Shown: piece after piece, positions 9,812 through 17,885 of the stretch
How the letters are laid out: every line of letters starts with the position of its first letter
How positions within the stretch are numbered: the stretch's first letter is position 1
From: Streptomyces cylindrosporus
GTDB lineage: Bacteria; Actinomycetota; Actinomycetes; Streptomycetales; Streptomycetaceae
Assembly (NCBI RefSeq): GCF_022698165.1
Contig: NZ_JALDAY010000002.1
Location: forward strand, 434,001-498,000
Reading direction: 5' to 3'
Length of the DNA: 64,000 bases
Translations under genes and position numbers: made by a program
The notes under the pieces: generated by a model
What the model saw: the letters and a program-made list of their open reading frames with translations, nothing else
Told to the model about the DNA's origin: nothing
Databases searched by the model: none

Positions 9812-9992
9812 CCCGTTACCTCCCCAAGTCGCCCGAACGACGTACAGACCTTGAGCGTAGCCGTCCGATTGCCGAAGTGGAGGCGGGTCGGAGCAGCTGT
9901 TGCCGTGATGGGTGACAGCGGGTTCACGCAGGCGACGCGTATCGTCTGTGACCTGCCTGTGCGAAGCCGACGGACAGTCAAAAGGCGCTGAA

Positions 9993-11309
9993 ATGACGCT
10001 GTTTTTCGGACAACGCCGGGACACGCGGAAGCCGTCTGCGCTAAGGGCGCTGGCCGCGGGTTCGGTGGGCAATCTCGTCGAGTGGTACGAGTTCGGGGTC
10101 TACGGCTGTTTCGCCACGGTCATCGCCTCACGTTTCTTCACACCGGAGGGCGGCGGCGCGGCGGAGGCACTGGTCAGGACGTACGCGTCGTTCGCGCTGG
10201 CGTTCTTCTTCCGGCCGGTCGGGGCGGCCCTGTTCGGGCGGCTGGGCGACCGGGTCGGGCGGCGGCCGGTGCTGATCCTCGTCATCGTGCTGATGACGGT
10301 GGCCACGGCGCTGATCGGCGCACTGCCGACGTACGCGACGGCCGGGGCCCTGGCTCCTTGGCTGCTGACATTCCTGAGGGTGCTTCAGGGGCTGTCCGCG
10401 GGCGGGGAGTTCGGGGGTGCGGTGGCGGTCATGACCGAGTTCGCGCCACCGGGCCGGCGCGGGCTGTACGGGTCGTGGCAGTCGTTCACGGTGGCGCTGG
10501 GGCTGCTGGGTGGTGCGGGGGTGGCGGCGGTGCTGGGTTCGGTGCTGACGGAGGATCAGCTGGGCGAGTGGGGCATGGGGGTCCCCCCGCTCGAGCGAAG
10601 CCGAGAGTGGGGGAGGGTGCCGTTCCTGCTGACGCTGCCGCTGGGGCTGGCGGCGCTGTGGCTGAGGCTGCGGCTGGACGAGACGCCTGCGTTCCGGGAG
10701 GAGGCGAAGGTCGTACGGGCGCCCGTGCGCGAGGTCGTGGGCGCGGTCGCGCTGGGTGCCGCGCGGGTCATGGGCTGGGCGGCGGCCGGGTACACCTTCC
10801 TGGTCGTCCTGCCGGCGTATCTGCAGAGCGCCTTGGGCGCGGGCTTCCGGCAGGCCCTGGTCGCGACCGTGCTGGCCAACCTGGGCTTTGCGGCGACGAT
10901 CGTCCCGGCCGGCCTGCTCAGCGACCGGATCGGACGCCGGCCGGTGATGCTGACGGGCGCCCTGCTCGTGACGCTGCTCGCGCTGCCGCTGCTCAACCTC
11001 CTTCAGGACGACGGGACTTCGAACATCGTGCAGGGCGTGGCGGTGTTCGGCGCGGGTGCGGTGGTGGGGCTGATGGCAGGGCCGGGACCGGCGATGCTCT
11101 CGGAGCTCTTCCCGACGAACGTCCGCTACACGGGGCTCGGGCTCGCCTACGCGCTGTCGAACGCCGTGTTCTCGGGCTGTGCCGGTCTCGTCATCACGGA
11201 AACCGTCGAGCGGACGGGGAACGTCGACATTCCCGGGTACTACGCGGCGGCGGCCTGCGCGGTGAGCGTGCTCGCGCTGGCCAGGACACCGAGGCGGAAG
11301 GCGAGTTGA
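9993..11309 (+). CDS. MHS-family (MFS) metabolite:H+ symporter
   Basis: This 438-residue, 12-helix transporter has the marks of the metabolite:H+ symporter family: GNLVEWYEFGVYG at the amino terminus, the loop motif GRLGDRVGRRP, GGEFGGA in helix 4-5 and RVPFLL...LDETPAF in the middle. Family substrates are organic acids, proline/betaine, shikimate or aromatic acids, and no closer call is possible. The family segment W-G-W-R-(I/V)-P-F is interrupted by 13 extra residues (195-207) encoded by a dispersed repeat. ATG 9993 is chosen over the upstream in-frame GTGs because it starts the conserved protein. The anmK gene follows 4 nt after the stop, suggesting an operon. Confidence 0.88.
   Translation: MTLFFGQRRDTRKPSALRALAAGSVGNLVEWYEFGVYGCFATVIASRFFTPEGGGAAEALVRTYASFALAFFFRPVGAALFGRLGDRVGRRPVLILVIVLMTVATALIGALPTYATAGALAPWLLTFLRVLQGLSAGGEFGGAVAVMTEFAPPGRRGLYGSWQSFTVALGLLGGAGVAAVLGSVLTEDQLGEWGMGVPPLERSREWGRVPFLLTLPLGLAALWLRLRLDETPAFREEAKVVRAPVREVVGAVALGAARVMGWAAAGYTFLVVLPAYLQSALGAGFRQALVATVLANLGFAATIVPAGLLSDRIGRRPVMLTGALLVTLLALPLLNLLQDDGTSNIVQGVAVFGAGAVVGLMAGPGPAMLSELFPTNVRYTGLGLAYALSNAVFSGCAGLVITETVERTGNVDIPGYYAAAACAVSVLALARTPRRKAS
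10575..10616 (+). repeat. short GC-rich dispersed repeat inserted in frame in the MHS transporter gene
   Basis: The sequence from ATGGGGGTCCCCCC through GCTCGAGCGAAGCCGAGAG to TGGGGGAG is built of nested inverted segments: GGGGGTCCCCC, GCTCGAGC, and CCCCC...GGGGG around a CGAAGC loop. I recall this element as common between genes in Streptomyces genomes. Here it lies inside a coding region and adds codons 195-207 without breaking the frame. Only one copy is present in the window, so the repeat status rests on memory and needs a genome search. Confidence 0.65.
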
Positions 11310-11313
11310 GCGG

Positions 11314-12468
11314 ATGCGGGTGATCGGTCTGATGTCGGGCACGTCGTACGACGCGATCGACGCGGCGGCGGCCGACCTGAGCCTGGCCGGCGACAGTCTC
11401 GTGCTGGAGCCGCTGGGGATGGTGAGCGAGGGGTACGACGAGGAGCTGCGCAGGACGCTGACGGGCGCACTGCCGCCCGCGGCGACCTCGCTCGCCGAGG
11501 TGTGCCGGCTCGACACGCGGATCGGGCAGGCGTTCGCGGCGGCCGCTGTCCGGGCGGATCGCGAACTGTGCGGCGGGGAGGCCGAGTTGGTGGCCTCGCA
11601 CGGGCAGACCGTCTTTCACTGGACGGAGGGCGGGAAGGTGCACGGCACGCTCCAGCTGGGGCAGCCCGCGTGGATCGCCGAGGCGACCGGTCTGCCCGTG
11701 GTCGCCGACTTCCGGCCGCGCGACATCGCCGCCGGCGGCCAGGGCGCGCCCCTGGTCAGCCTGGTCGACCTGTTGTGGCTGCGCGGCCGCCCCGGCACGC
11801 CCGTCGCCCTGAACCTCGGCGGCATCGCCAATCTGACCGCGCCGGACGGCACCGCGTTCGACACGGGGCCGGCCTGCGCGCTGATCGACGCGGCCGCGAG
11901 GGGGTTCAGCGGCGGGCGGCTCGCGTACGACGCCGACGGGGCGCTGGCCGGTCGGGGCCGCGTCCACGAGCCGCTGCTGGAGCGGCTGCTGGCGGAGCCG
12001 TACTACGCGCTGCCCGCGCCGAAGACGACCGGCAAGGAGCTGTTCCACCTCGGGTATCTCCAGGACGCGCTGGCCGGGTTCGGGACGCTGCGGGCGGAGG
12101 ACGTGGTCGCCACCCTCACCATGCTCACCGCCCGCACGGTCGCGGACGCGGTGCTCGCGCTGGGGGCCACGGAGGTGATCGCGTCCGGCGGCGGGATCCG
12201 GAATCCGGTGCTGATGCGGATGCTGGCCGGGCTGCTGCCGGGGATCGCGGTGCGCACGTCGGACGAGCTGGGCCTGGCCTCGGACGCGAAGGAGGCGTAC
12301 GCCTTCGCCGTACTGGGGTTCCTGACCTGGCACGGGCTGGCCGGCACCGAGCCCGCGAGCACGGGGGCCCGGCATGCGAGCGTGCTCGGTTCGATCACGC
12401 CGGGCCGGGGCGGACTGCGGCTGCCGGCACCGGGTTCGCGGCGGCCGGCCCGGCTGGTCATGGCCTGA
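11314..12468 (+). CDS. anmK: anhydro-N-acetylmuramic acid kinase
   Basis: This 384-residue protein matches AnmK, which hydrolyses and phosphorylates 1,6-anhydro-MurNAc to MurNAc-6-phosphate in peptidoglycan recycling. The amino-terminal phosphate-binding segment VIGLMSGTSYDAIDAA is typical (GTSxDG(I/V)D in the family, here with Ala for Gly). The LNLGGIANLT motif, the ASHGQTVFHW segment and the carboxy-terminal ASGGGIRNP motif are present. Its length is usual. It starts 4 nt after the MHS transporter stop; co-transcription would make that transporter a candidate carrier for a recycling-related compound, but this is inference only. A hairpin starts at its stop codon. Confidence 0.93.
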   Translation: MRVIGLMSGTSYDAIDAAAADLSLAGDSLVLEPLGMVSEGYDEELRRTLTGALPPAATSLAEVCRLDTRIGQAFAAAAVRADRELCGGEAELVASHGQTVFHWTEGGKVHGTLQLGQPAWIAEATGLPVVADFRPRDIAAGGQGAPLVSLVDLLWLRGRPGTPVALNLGGIANLTAPDGTAFDTGPACALIDAAARGFSGGRLAYDADGALAGRGRVHEPLLERLLAEPYYALPAPKTTGKELFHLGYLQDALAGFGTLRAEDVVATLTMLTARTVADAVLALGATEVIASGGGIRNPVLMRMLAGLLPGIAVRTSDELGLASDAKEAYAFAVLGFLTWHGLAGTEPASTGARHASVLGSITPGRGGLRLPAPGSRRPARLVMA

Positions 12469-12495
12469 AAGCCGGATCCTCTCATCCCGCTTTCA
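12466..12495 (+). terminator. hairpin after anmK
   Basis: TGAAAGC, one mismatch, GGAT, a CCTCTC loop, ATCC, one mismatch and GCTTTCA form an 11-bp stem whose first bases are the anmK stop codon. There is no T run, as is usual for actinomycete terminators. The next gene starts 23 nt later. Confidence 0.55.
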
Positions 12496-12518
12496 CCGAC
12501 GCCTCATACGGTGGGGGC

Positions 12519-13556
12519 ATGACGCAGGTGACTCCTCCCGGGTGGTATCCCGACCCCGGGCAGACAAGTGAGGGTCCCGCCACCGAGCGCTGGTGGGACG
12601 GCAAGGCATGGACGGACCGGACCCGCCCCGCGGGCTCGGCCGCCGTATGGGGTCCCCCGGCACAGGCGCCGACGGAGGGCGCGGATCCGGCGCTCGCGGC
12701 GTATCCCACCTATCCGGCGTTCCCCGCCGAGCCGCCGGCCGCACCGCGGCGCGGGCTGCGGACGGGCATAGCCGTGGCCGCGGCCGTGGCGGTGCTGGCC
12801 AGCATCGGCGTGGGCGTGTGGGCGTTGACCGGCGACGGCGGTTCCGGCGGCAACACCAACTCCCAGCAGGGGCCGGGCGGCCAGGGCGGCACCGGCGGCC
12901 AGGGCGGCACCGGCGGCCCGTTCGGCGGCAACGGCGGACCCTCGGGCGCGCCCGGCGGCCAGGGCGGCTCCGGGGGTTCCGGCGGCACCGAGTCGCCCGC
13001 GCCCGGCCAGTCCGAGGCCCCGAAGATCGAGAGCGGTTCGGTGACCGACCCGATCAGCGGGATCAGCCTGCCCATCCCGGACGACTGGTACGGCCAGCAG
13101 ATCACGGTGGGCGCGCAGGTCACGTCGAACGACTCGTACAAGTGCCCCGGCGAGACCTCGCAGACCTGCACGAAGGGCGGCGCGTACTCGGCGCCGGCCT
13201 CGGTCCTGAAGACCGCGGGCAGCACGGCCGAGGCGGTCGCCAAGGCCGACATCGAGGCGAACGCCGAGGAGTCCTACGGCGGCAAGACCTACGGCTCGAT
13301 CACCTCGCACCAGGTGCTCGCCTCGAAGGCGGTCACCGTGGCCGGGCAGAAGGGCTATCTGGTCCGCTGGAAGGCGGTCACCAGCAAGGGCGCCGACGGT
13401 TATGTCGAGTCGCTCGCCTTCCCGTCGCCCGCGAACTCCTCGGAGATCGTCGTGGTCCGCTTCGGCGTCGACGTCGGCCAGAAGGAGTCGGTGATCGACG
13501 ACATCACCAAGGGCATCAAGGTCTCGACGGGCAGCGGCAACGGCCAGAAGGTCTGA
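12519..13556 (+). CDS. DUF2510 membrane-anchored protein with Gly-rich linker
   Basis: This 345-residue protein begins with a DUF2510 module (PPGWYPDPG...RWWDGKAWTDRTRP, residues 6-36). A Pro/Ala segment, one transmembrane helix (about 82-104), a long Gly/Gln/Ser-rich linker (105-160) and a globular outer domain of about 180 residues follow. The outer part has two cysteines near KCPGETSQTC that may form a disulfide. The topology suggests cytoplasmic DUF2510 and an exported carboxy terminus. DUF2510 is found on many actinobacterial membrane proteins; its function is not established. ATG 12519 has GGTGGGGGC before it. No function can be assigned. Confidence 0.8.
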   Translation: MTQVTPPGWYPDPGQTSEGPATERWWDGKAWTDRTRPAGSAAVWGPPAQAPTEGADPALAAYPTYPAFPAEPPAAPRRGLRTGIAVAAAVAVLASIGVGVWALTGDGGSGGNTNSQQGPGGQGGTGGQGGTGGPFGGNGGPSGAPGGQGGSGGSGGTESPAPGQSEAPKIESGSVTDPISGISLPIPDDWYGQQITVGAQVTSNDSYKCPGETSQTCTKGGAYSAPASVLKTAGSTAEAVAKADIEANAEESYGGKTYGSITSHQVLASKAVTVAGQKGYLVRWKAVTSKGADGYVESLAFPSPANSSEIVVVRFGVDVGQKESVIDDITKGIKVSTGSGNGQKV

Positions 13557-13587
13557 CCCCGCCCCGAGAACGCCGGTCCCAACGGTC

Positions 13588-13633
13588 GGCCGGGTGGAGC
13601 GCCCCTCCGCTCAAAGGGGAGCCCCACCCGGCC
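13588..13633 (+). terminator. strong hairpin terminator after DUF2510 gene
   Basis: GGCCGGGTGG (13588-13597) and CCACCCGGCC (13624-13633) are perfect inverted arms, and an inner CCCCT/AGGGG stem extends the structure. It lies between convergent genes and probably works in both directions. Confidence 0.75.
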
Positions 13634-13714
13634 GGGGGGTGCGCGCCGCCCCCGTCCCCACGGTGCGGCGCGGCAGGTCACCGTCCAGTCATCCCGTGGA
13701 CGGCGGCCTGGTTC

Positions 13715-14329
13715 TCAGGTGAGTCCGAGTGCGGGCAGCACCGCGGCCTCCACGAAGCGGACCAGGTAGTCGGGGTCGGCGTACTCGCCCTCCAGGACGG
13801 GCCTGGCGCGCATCACGCCGAACATCTGCGCGGGGACGTACGGCAGTGCCGGGTGGTCGGCGGCGATCTCGCCGCGCTCCACTCCGCGCCGCAGGATGTC
13901 CTGCAGCGCGCAGATCTCGGGATCGATCAGCGCCTCGCGCAGAGCCTTCTGAAGCTCCGGGTCCTGCATGATCGCGTGGCCCAGGGCCTGGTGGAGGGCG
14001 GTGTCCTTCCTCCCCCACTGCGCGGCCACCCGTGCGGCCTGGCGCAGGTCCTCGGCCAGTGAGCCGGTGTCGATGCCGCCGAAGCGGGCCTGGCGCGCGG
14101 AGCGCAGCGCCGCCGCCACGAACTGCGGCTTCGTCTTCCACTGCCGGTAGAGGGTCGACTTGCTGCACCGCGTGCTGGCGGCGACCCCCTCCATCGTCAC
14201 GGACTCGTATCCGCACTCGCGGATCTGTTCCAGCACGGCGTCGAAGAACTCCTGCTCACGCTCCGGCGTGATCTTGGAGCGGCGCGAGGCGGCGACCGTC
14301 TCCGGTCCGTCCGCGGCCTGCGACGTCAT
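13715..14329 (-). CDS. TetR family transcriptional regulator
   Basis: This 204-residue regulator has an amino-terminal TetR helix-turn-helix (residues about 22-68: ITPEREQEFFDAVLEQI...VAASTRCSKSTLYRQWKTK) and a carboxy-terminal helical ligand domain of the TetR_C type that often follows the STLYRxW pattern. It is divergent from a PAP2 phosphatase/exporter pair, and the 228-bp gap holds several related half-sites. The simplest reading is that it represses itself and those membrane genes. The ligand is unknown. Confidence 0.88.
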   Translation of the reverse strand: MTSQAADGPETVAASRRSKITPEREQEFFDAVLEQIRECGYESVTMEGVAASTRCSKSTLYRQWKTKPQFVAAALRSARQARFGGIDTGSLAEDLRQAARVAAQWGRKDTALHQALGHAIMQDPELQKALREALIDPEICALQDILRRGVERGEIAADHPALPYVPAQMFGVMRARPVLEGEYADPDYLVRFVEAAVLPALGLT

Positions 14330-14403
14330 GTGCCCTTCTCCTTCGCTGCGAGCGCCGGCCTTATCCCGGCTTTATTCCCTGAACCCGGTGTGTCGTACCT
14401 CAA

Positions 14404-14489
14404 TCGATACGCCAGTGTACCGGAACGCCTGCGTATCGGTACACTCTCGTATCGGAACGCATTCGTTTCGGGACGGACGCGTACCGATG
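14404..14489. promoter_or_regulatory. cluster of operator half-sites between TetR and PAP2 genes
   Basis: A perfect inverted repeat AGTGTACCG (14414-14422) / CGGTACACT (14437-14445) is flanked by further copies of CGATAC or CGTATCGG (near 14404, 14432 and 14449) and CGTACCG (near 14480). CGGAACGC also occurs twice. The local sequence is visibly more A/T-rich than its surroundings. It is the obvious binding region for the adjacent TetR protein. Confidence 0.6.
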
Positions 14490-14557
14490 AGTTCGGGCTC
14501 CGGCCCGGGTCTCACCACGTACCACCACTTGCACCACGTCAGCGAAGGGGCCGGGGG

Positions 14558-15361
14558 ATGAATGCCCGCACCGAGCCTGCAGAAGGAGAGACCGGCGCGA
14601 TAGCCCGGCCTCCGGTCGTCCGTGAGCTCCTGCTCGTCGCGGGGCTCTTCCTCGTCTACAAGTTCGGCCGCCAGCTGGCGACCGGCCACACCGGCGAGGC
14701 CCTCCACAACGCGCGCCGCGTGTGGGACCTGGAACGGACGCTCCGTCTGCCCGGCGAGGGCGCGGTGCAGTCGGCCCTGCTGCACAGCGACACCCTGGTG
14801 CACATCGCGAACACCTACTACGCGACCGTCCACTTCCCCGCCACCCTGGCCTTCCTGGTCTGGCTCTACCTGCGGCGCCCCGCGCACTACGTCTGGGCCC
14901 GCCGGGTCCTGGCGGTGGTCACCTCGGCGGCCCTGGTGCTGCCCTTCGTGTTCCCGCTCGCGCCGCCGCGGATGCTGGCCGCCACGGGACTCGTCGACAC
15001 CGCGCACGTGTACGGGCCCTCGGTGTACGGCCCGCCCTCCTCGGACCACCTCTCGAACCAGTTCGCGGCGATGCCCTCGCTGCACTTCGGCTGGGCCCTG
15101 ATGGTGGCGATCGGCCTGATCGCGGCCACCCGCTCCCGGTGGCGCTGGCTGTGGCTGCTGCACCCGCTGGTCACCCTGCTGGTCATCGTCGGTACGGCGA
15201 ACCACTACTGGCTGGACGCGATCGTGGCCACCGCCATGCTGGGCGCCGCCCTCGCGCTCATCCACCGTCCGCACCGCACGGTCAGCACCGCCGGGCGCGC
15301 GGGTGAACGGCTCACGCCGGTCGCCGAGGACGCCAACGTCTTGGTGGGAGCGGGCCGATGA
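14558..15361 (+). CDS. PAP2-superfamily membrane phosphatase
   Basis: This 267-residue integral membrane protein of the PAP2 superfamily has about six helices. The lipid phosphatase-like motifs AMPSLHFGW (catalytic first His) and ANHYWLDAI (second His and Asp) are present. Relatives hydrolyse lipid phosphates or transfer phosphoinositol. The first motif (KxxxxxxRP) is weak, as in the PAP2_3 (Aur1-like) branch. ATG 14558 follows a GGCCGGGGG site. Its stop overlaps the start of the next gene by 4 nt (ATGA), so both are made together, probably under the divergent TetR. Confidence 0.83.
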   Translation: MNARTEPAEGETGAIARPPVVRELLLVAGLFLVYKFGRQLATGHTGEALHNARRVWDLERTLRLPGEGAVQSALLHSDTLVHIANTYYATVHFPATLAFLVWLYLRRPAHYVWARRVLAVVTSAALVLPFVFPLAPPRMLAATGLVDTAHVYGPSVYGPPSSDHLSNQFAAMPSLHFGWALMVAIGLIAATRSRWRWLWLLHPLVTLLVIVGTANHYWLDAIVATAMLGAALALIHRPHRTVSTAGRAGERLTPVAEDANVLVGAGR

Positions 15362-16299
15362 CCGCCACCCTGATCGCCGTCGCCCTGTCGCTGGTCTCCG
15401 CCGTCGCCTACGCGGCCGCGGCCGTGGCCCAGGAGCGGCTCGCCGCCCGCAGCGCCGACACCGGCATGCTGCGGCTGCTGGGCGCGGGCGCCTGGTGGGC
15501 GTCGGTCGGGCTCAACGCCGGCGCGGCCCTGCTGCACGTCGTGGCCCTCAAGTACGGCACGCTGACCGTCGTACAGCCTCTTGGTGCTCTCACGCTCGTC
15601 GCCGCGGTGCCGATGGGAGCACGGGTGGCCGGGCGGAAGGTCACCGCGGCCGAGTGGCGCGGCACCGCGCTCACGCTGGCCGGTCTGGCCGCGCTCCTGG
15701 TCACCGCCTCCGGATCGGCGCCGGACCAGGTGCTGAGCCTGACGGAGGCCCTGGTCGTGGCGGGTACGACCGCCGCGCTGATCGGCCTGCTGTCCCGCCC
15801 GGGCGCCAAGCCGGGCCTGCGTCACGCCACGGCCTCCGGCTTCGCCTCGGGCGTGGCCTCGGCGCTCACCCAGACGGTGACGGTGGCCGCGACCGACCGC
15901 TCGGGCCCGGTGCTCAGCCTCCAGGTCGTCCTGGTCGCGGTGCTGGTGGCCGCCTTCGCGGTCGGCGGGCTGCTGCTGTCGCAGATGGCGTACAGGGGCG
16001 GTCTCGGCGCTCCGCTCGCGGTGGTCACCCTGTCCAACCCGATCGCCGCCGCGGCGATCGGCCTCACCCTGCTCGGGCAGGGCCTGCGCGGCGGTGCGGC
16101 GGGAGTGCTGCTGGCCCTCGCGGGCGGGGCGGTCGCGTCGTGGGGTGTCGTACTGCTGACGCGGGTGACGCCCGTGGTCGAGGCCGACGAGGAGCACCCG
16201 GTCGCCGCGGTCCTGGCCCTCAAGCCGGAAACGGCGACCCCGGAACCGGCGTTGGTGCCGCGGCAGCCGTCCGATCCGGGGCATCTCACGCCGCTCTGA
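15358..16299 (+). CDS. EamA/DMT-type integral membrane transporter
   Basis: This 313-residue protein consists of about nine to ten hydrophobic helices with a hydrophilic carboxy-terminal tail of about 40 residues. The pattern is that of the drug/metabolite transporter superfamily: a QERLAAR segment after the first helix and two half-repeats with GALTLVAAVPMGARVAG and LSNPIAAAAIGLTLLGQ. Substrate and direction are not known. The ATGA overlap couples it to the PAP2 gene. Its stop abuts the stop of the convergent monooxygenase with no gap. Confidence 0.75.
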   Translation: MTATLIAVALSLVSAVAYAAAAVAQERLAARSADTGMLRLLGAGAWWASVGLNAGAALLHVVALKYGTLTVVQPLGALTLVAAVPMGARVAGRKVTAAEWRGTALTLAGLAALLVTASGSAPDQVLSLTEALVVAGTTAALIGLLSRPGAKPGLRHATASGFASGVASALTQTVTVAATDRSGPVLSLQVVLVAVLVAAFAVGGLLLSQMAYRGGLGAPLAVVTLSNPIAAAAIGLTLLGQGLRGGAAGVLLALAGGAVASWGVVLLTRVTPVVEADEEHPVAAVLALKPETATPEPALVPRQPSDPGHLTPL

Positions 16300-17835
16300 T
16301 CAGGGCGCGACCTCCACCGCGGGTGACGGTGCGCCGGCCCAGCGGCGCAGGGCGGCGTCGAGGCCGGTGGCGTCGGCACTGTCCGAGGCCCAGGCGACGA
16401 CTCCGTCGGGGCGTACCAGCACGCCGGTCGGGGTCGCGTGCCGGTCAGGGTCGCTCACCACGGTCACGCGCCCGGCGCGGCCCTCCGCGAGGCGGGCGAA
16501 CGAGCCGTCTGCCGTACGGTCCAGCAGCACGAACCCGCCCCCGTGGCCGTGGTCGGCCGGCCGGGAGCCGTCGCCGAGCGGCAGGTCGGGGACGTACCGT
16601 CCGATCAGCGGGTGGTCGCCGGGCAGGTCGATGCGCTGGGTGACGCCGGAGATCTTCCTGACGGCGTACGTGGCGCCGTCCCGGGTGCTCAGCAGATCGG
16701 CGACGACCTCGCGGAGCGCGGCCGACTTGGCGTCCCCGCGCAGCACCCCGATCTGGGCCCGCGTCCAGTCCAGAACCCAGGCGCCGAGGGGACGGCGTTC
16801 GGCGTCGTAGGTGTCGAGGAGCTCTTCGGAAGCCCAGCCGGCGATGACGGCGCCGAGCTTCCAGCCGAGGTTCATCGCGTCGCCGAAGCCCAGGTTGAGC
16901 CCCTGGCCACCGAACGGCGAGTGCACGTGCGCGGAGTCGCCGGCCAGCAGGACCCGGCCCGAGCGGTAGGTCGCGGCCTGGCGGGCGTTGTCGGACCAGC
17001 GGGTGGCGGGGGCGCGCAGCGCGGTGAGCGTGACGTCGGTGCCCGAGACCCGGCGCAGGCTGCCCTGCACCTCCTCGATCGTCACCGGCGCGGTCCGGTC
17101 GGCGGGAGGCACGTCGAACTCCACGGTGACCACGCGCCCGGGCTGCGGCCCGTAGCGGTACGCTCCCCGGCTCGACCAGGTCCATCCGTCGGCGAGCTTC
17201 TCCGGGTCGGCGATGTCGGCGAGCGCGAGGTGTCCGGTCAGTTCCGGGTCGGTGCCCGGGAAGTCGATGCCCGCGAGGCGGCGCACGGTGCTGCGCCCGC
17301 CGTCGCATCCGACCAGCCAGCCGGTGCGCACCGGACCGGCGCTGGTGCCCACGAGGACGCCGTCGCCGGTGTCCTCCAGCTCGGTCACCTCCACACCCCG
17401 TCGCACCGGTACGCCCAGCCGCGCGACATGGTCCGCCAGCAGCGCCTCCAGCTCGCGCTGCGGCACCATCCGCGCGCCGTCGGCGCGGCTGTGCGCGGCG
17501 AGGTCGGCGTCGGACCAGTCCACCAGGCCGAGTTCGAGGACCATCCCCGCGAAGTGCCCCGTGAACCGTGCGCCGTCCCCGCCGCCGAACGACCCCACCT
17601 TCTCCAGGATCTCCCGCTGCACCCGCTCGGCGGCCGGCAGCAGACCGCGGCGGTCCAGGGCCTCGGCGGTCGGCACATTGATCGACCCGGCCTTCATCGA
17701 CCGGTCCGGCTCGGCCAGCCGTTCGAGCACCTGCACTGTCGCTCCGGCCAGCGCCAGCTCCGCGGCGAGCACGAGGCCCACCGGCCCGGCTCCGACGACG
17801 GTCACGTCCGTGTACTGATTCGCATTCGTCTTCAC
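16300..17835 (-). CDS. FAD-dependent aromatic monooxygenase (group A)
   Basis: This 511-residue flavoprotein hydroxylase resembles the PheA/RdmE type. The FAD-binding GxGxxG (VVGAGPVGLVLAAEL) is at residues 13-27, a DG motif (GCDGGRSTVRRLAGIDF) near 177, and GDSAHVHSPFGGQGLNLG at 299-316; the tail has the thioredoxin-like fold of phenol hydroxylases. The substrate is unknown, perhaps a polyketide or an antibiotic such as a rifamycin. GTG 17835 is placed exactly at the expected transcription start of a clear promoter, so the message is probably leaderless; GTG 17841 is an alternative. Expression is likely controlled by the divergent TetR. Confidence 0.87.
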   Translation of the reverse strand: MKTNANQYTDVTVVGAGPVGLVLAAELALAGATVQVLERLAEPDRSMKAGSINVPTAEALDRRGLLPAAERVQREILEKVGSFGGGDGARFTGHFAGMVLELGLVDWSDADLAAHSRADGARMVPQRELEALLADHVARLGVPVRRGVEVTELEDTGDGVLVGTSAGPVRTGWLVGCDGGRSTVRRLAGIDFPGTDPELTGHLALADIADPEKLADGWTWSSRGAYRYGPQPGRVVTVEFDVPPADRTAPVTIEEVQGSLRRVSGTDVTLTALRAPATRWSDNARQAATYRSGRVLLAGDSAHVHSPFGGQGLNLGFGDAMNLGWKLGAVIAGWASEELLDTYDAERRPLGAWVLDWTRAQIGVLRGDAKSAALREVVADLLSTRDGATYAVRKISGVTQRIDLPGDHPLIGRYVPDLPLGDGSRPADHGHGGGFVLLDRTADGSFARLAEGRAGRVTVVSDPDRHATPTGVLVRPDGVVAWASDSADATGLDAALRRWAGAPSPAVEVAP

Positions 17836-17885
17836 GAACACTGTTCTACGAACGAACAGCGTTCGTGTCAAGTTATGATGAGGCG
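17835..17885. promoter_or_regulatory. divergent promoters sharing one palindromic operator
   Basis: On the minus strand TTGACA (17871-17866), a 17-nt spacer and TAGAAC (17848-17843) precede the monooxygenase GTG. On the plus strand TATGAT (17874-17879) lies 6 nt before GTG 17886 of the TetR gene. CGAACACTGTTC (17835-17846) and GAACAGCGTTCG (17854-17865) form an inverted repeat with one mismatch that covers the minus-strand spacer and -10. A TetR dimer bound here would block the monooxygenase promoter and probably its own. Confidence 0.72.

Noticed and set aside
7271..9991. 906-codon open frame on the plus strand opposite the LAL-type ATPase
   Set aside because: Same kind of shadow; no recognisable domain, while the minus strand has Walker motifs and a strong ribosome-binding site.
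10575..10616. Possible frameshift or pseudogene in the MHS transporter
   Set aside because: The extra bases keep the frame and all later helices and motifs are intact, so it is an in-frame insertion.
17865..17885. Upstream GTG start for the second TetR regulator
   Set aside because: It lies in the operator and upstream of the TATGAT box, so a transcript from that promoter would not contain it.
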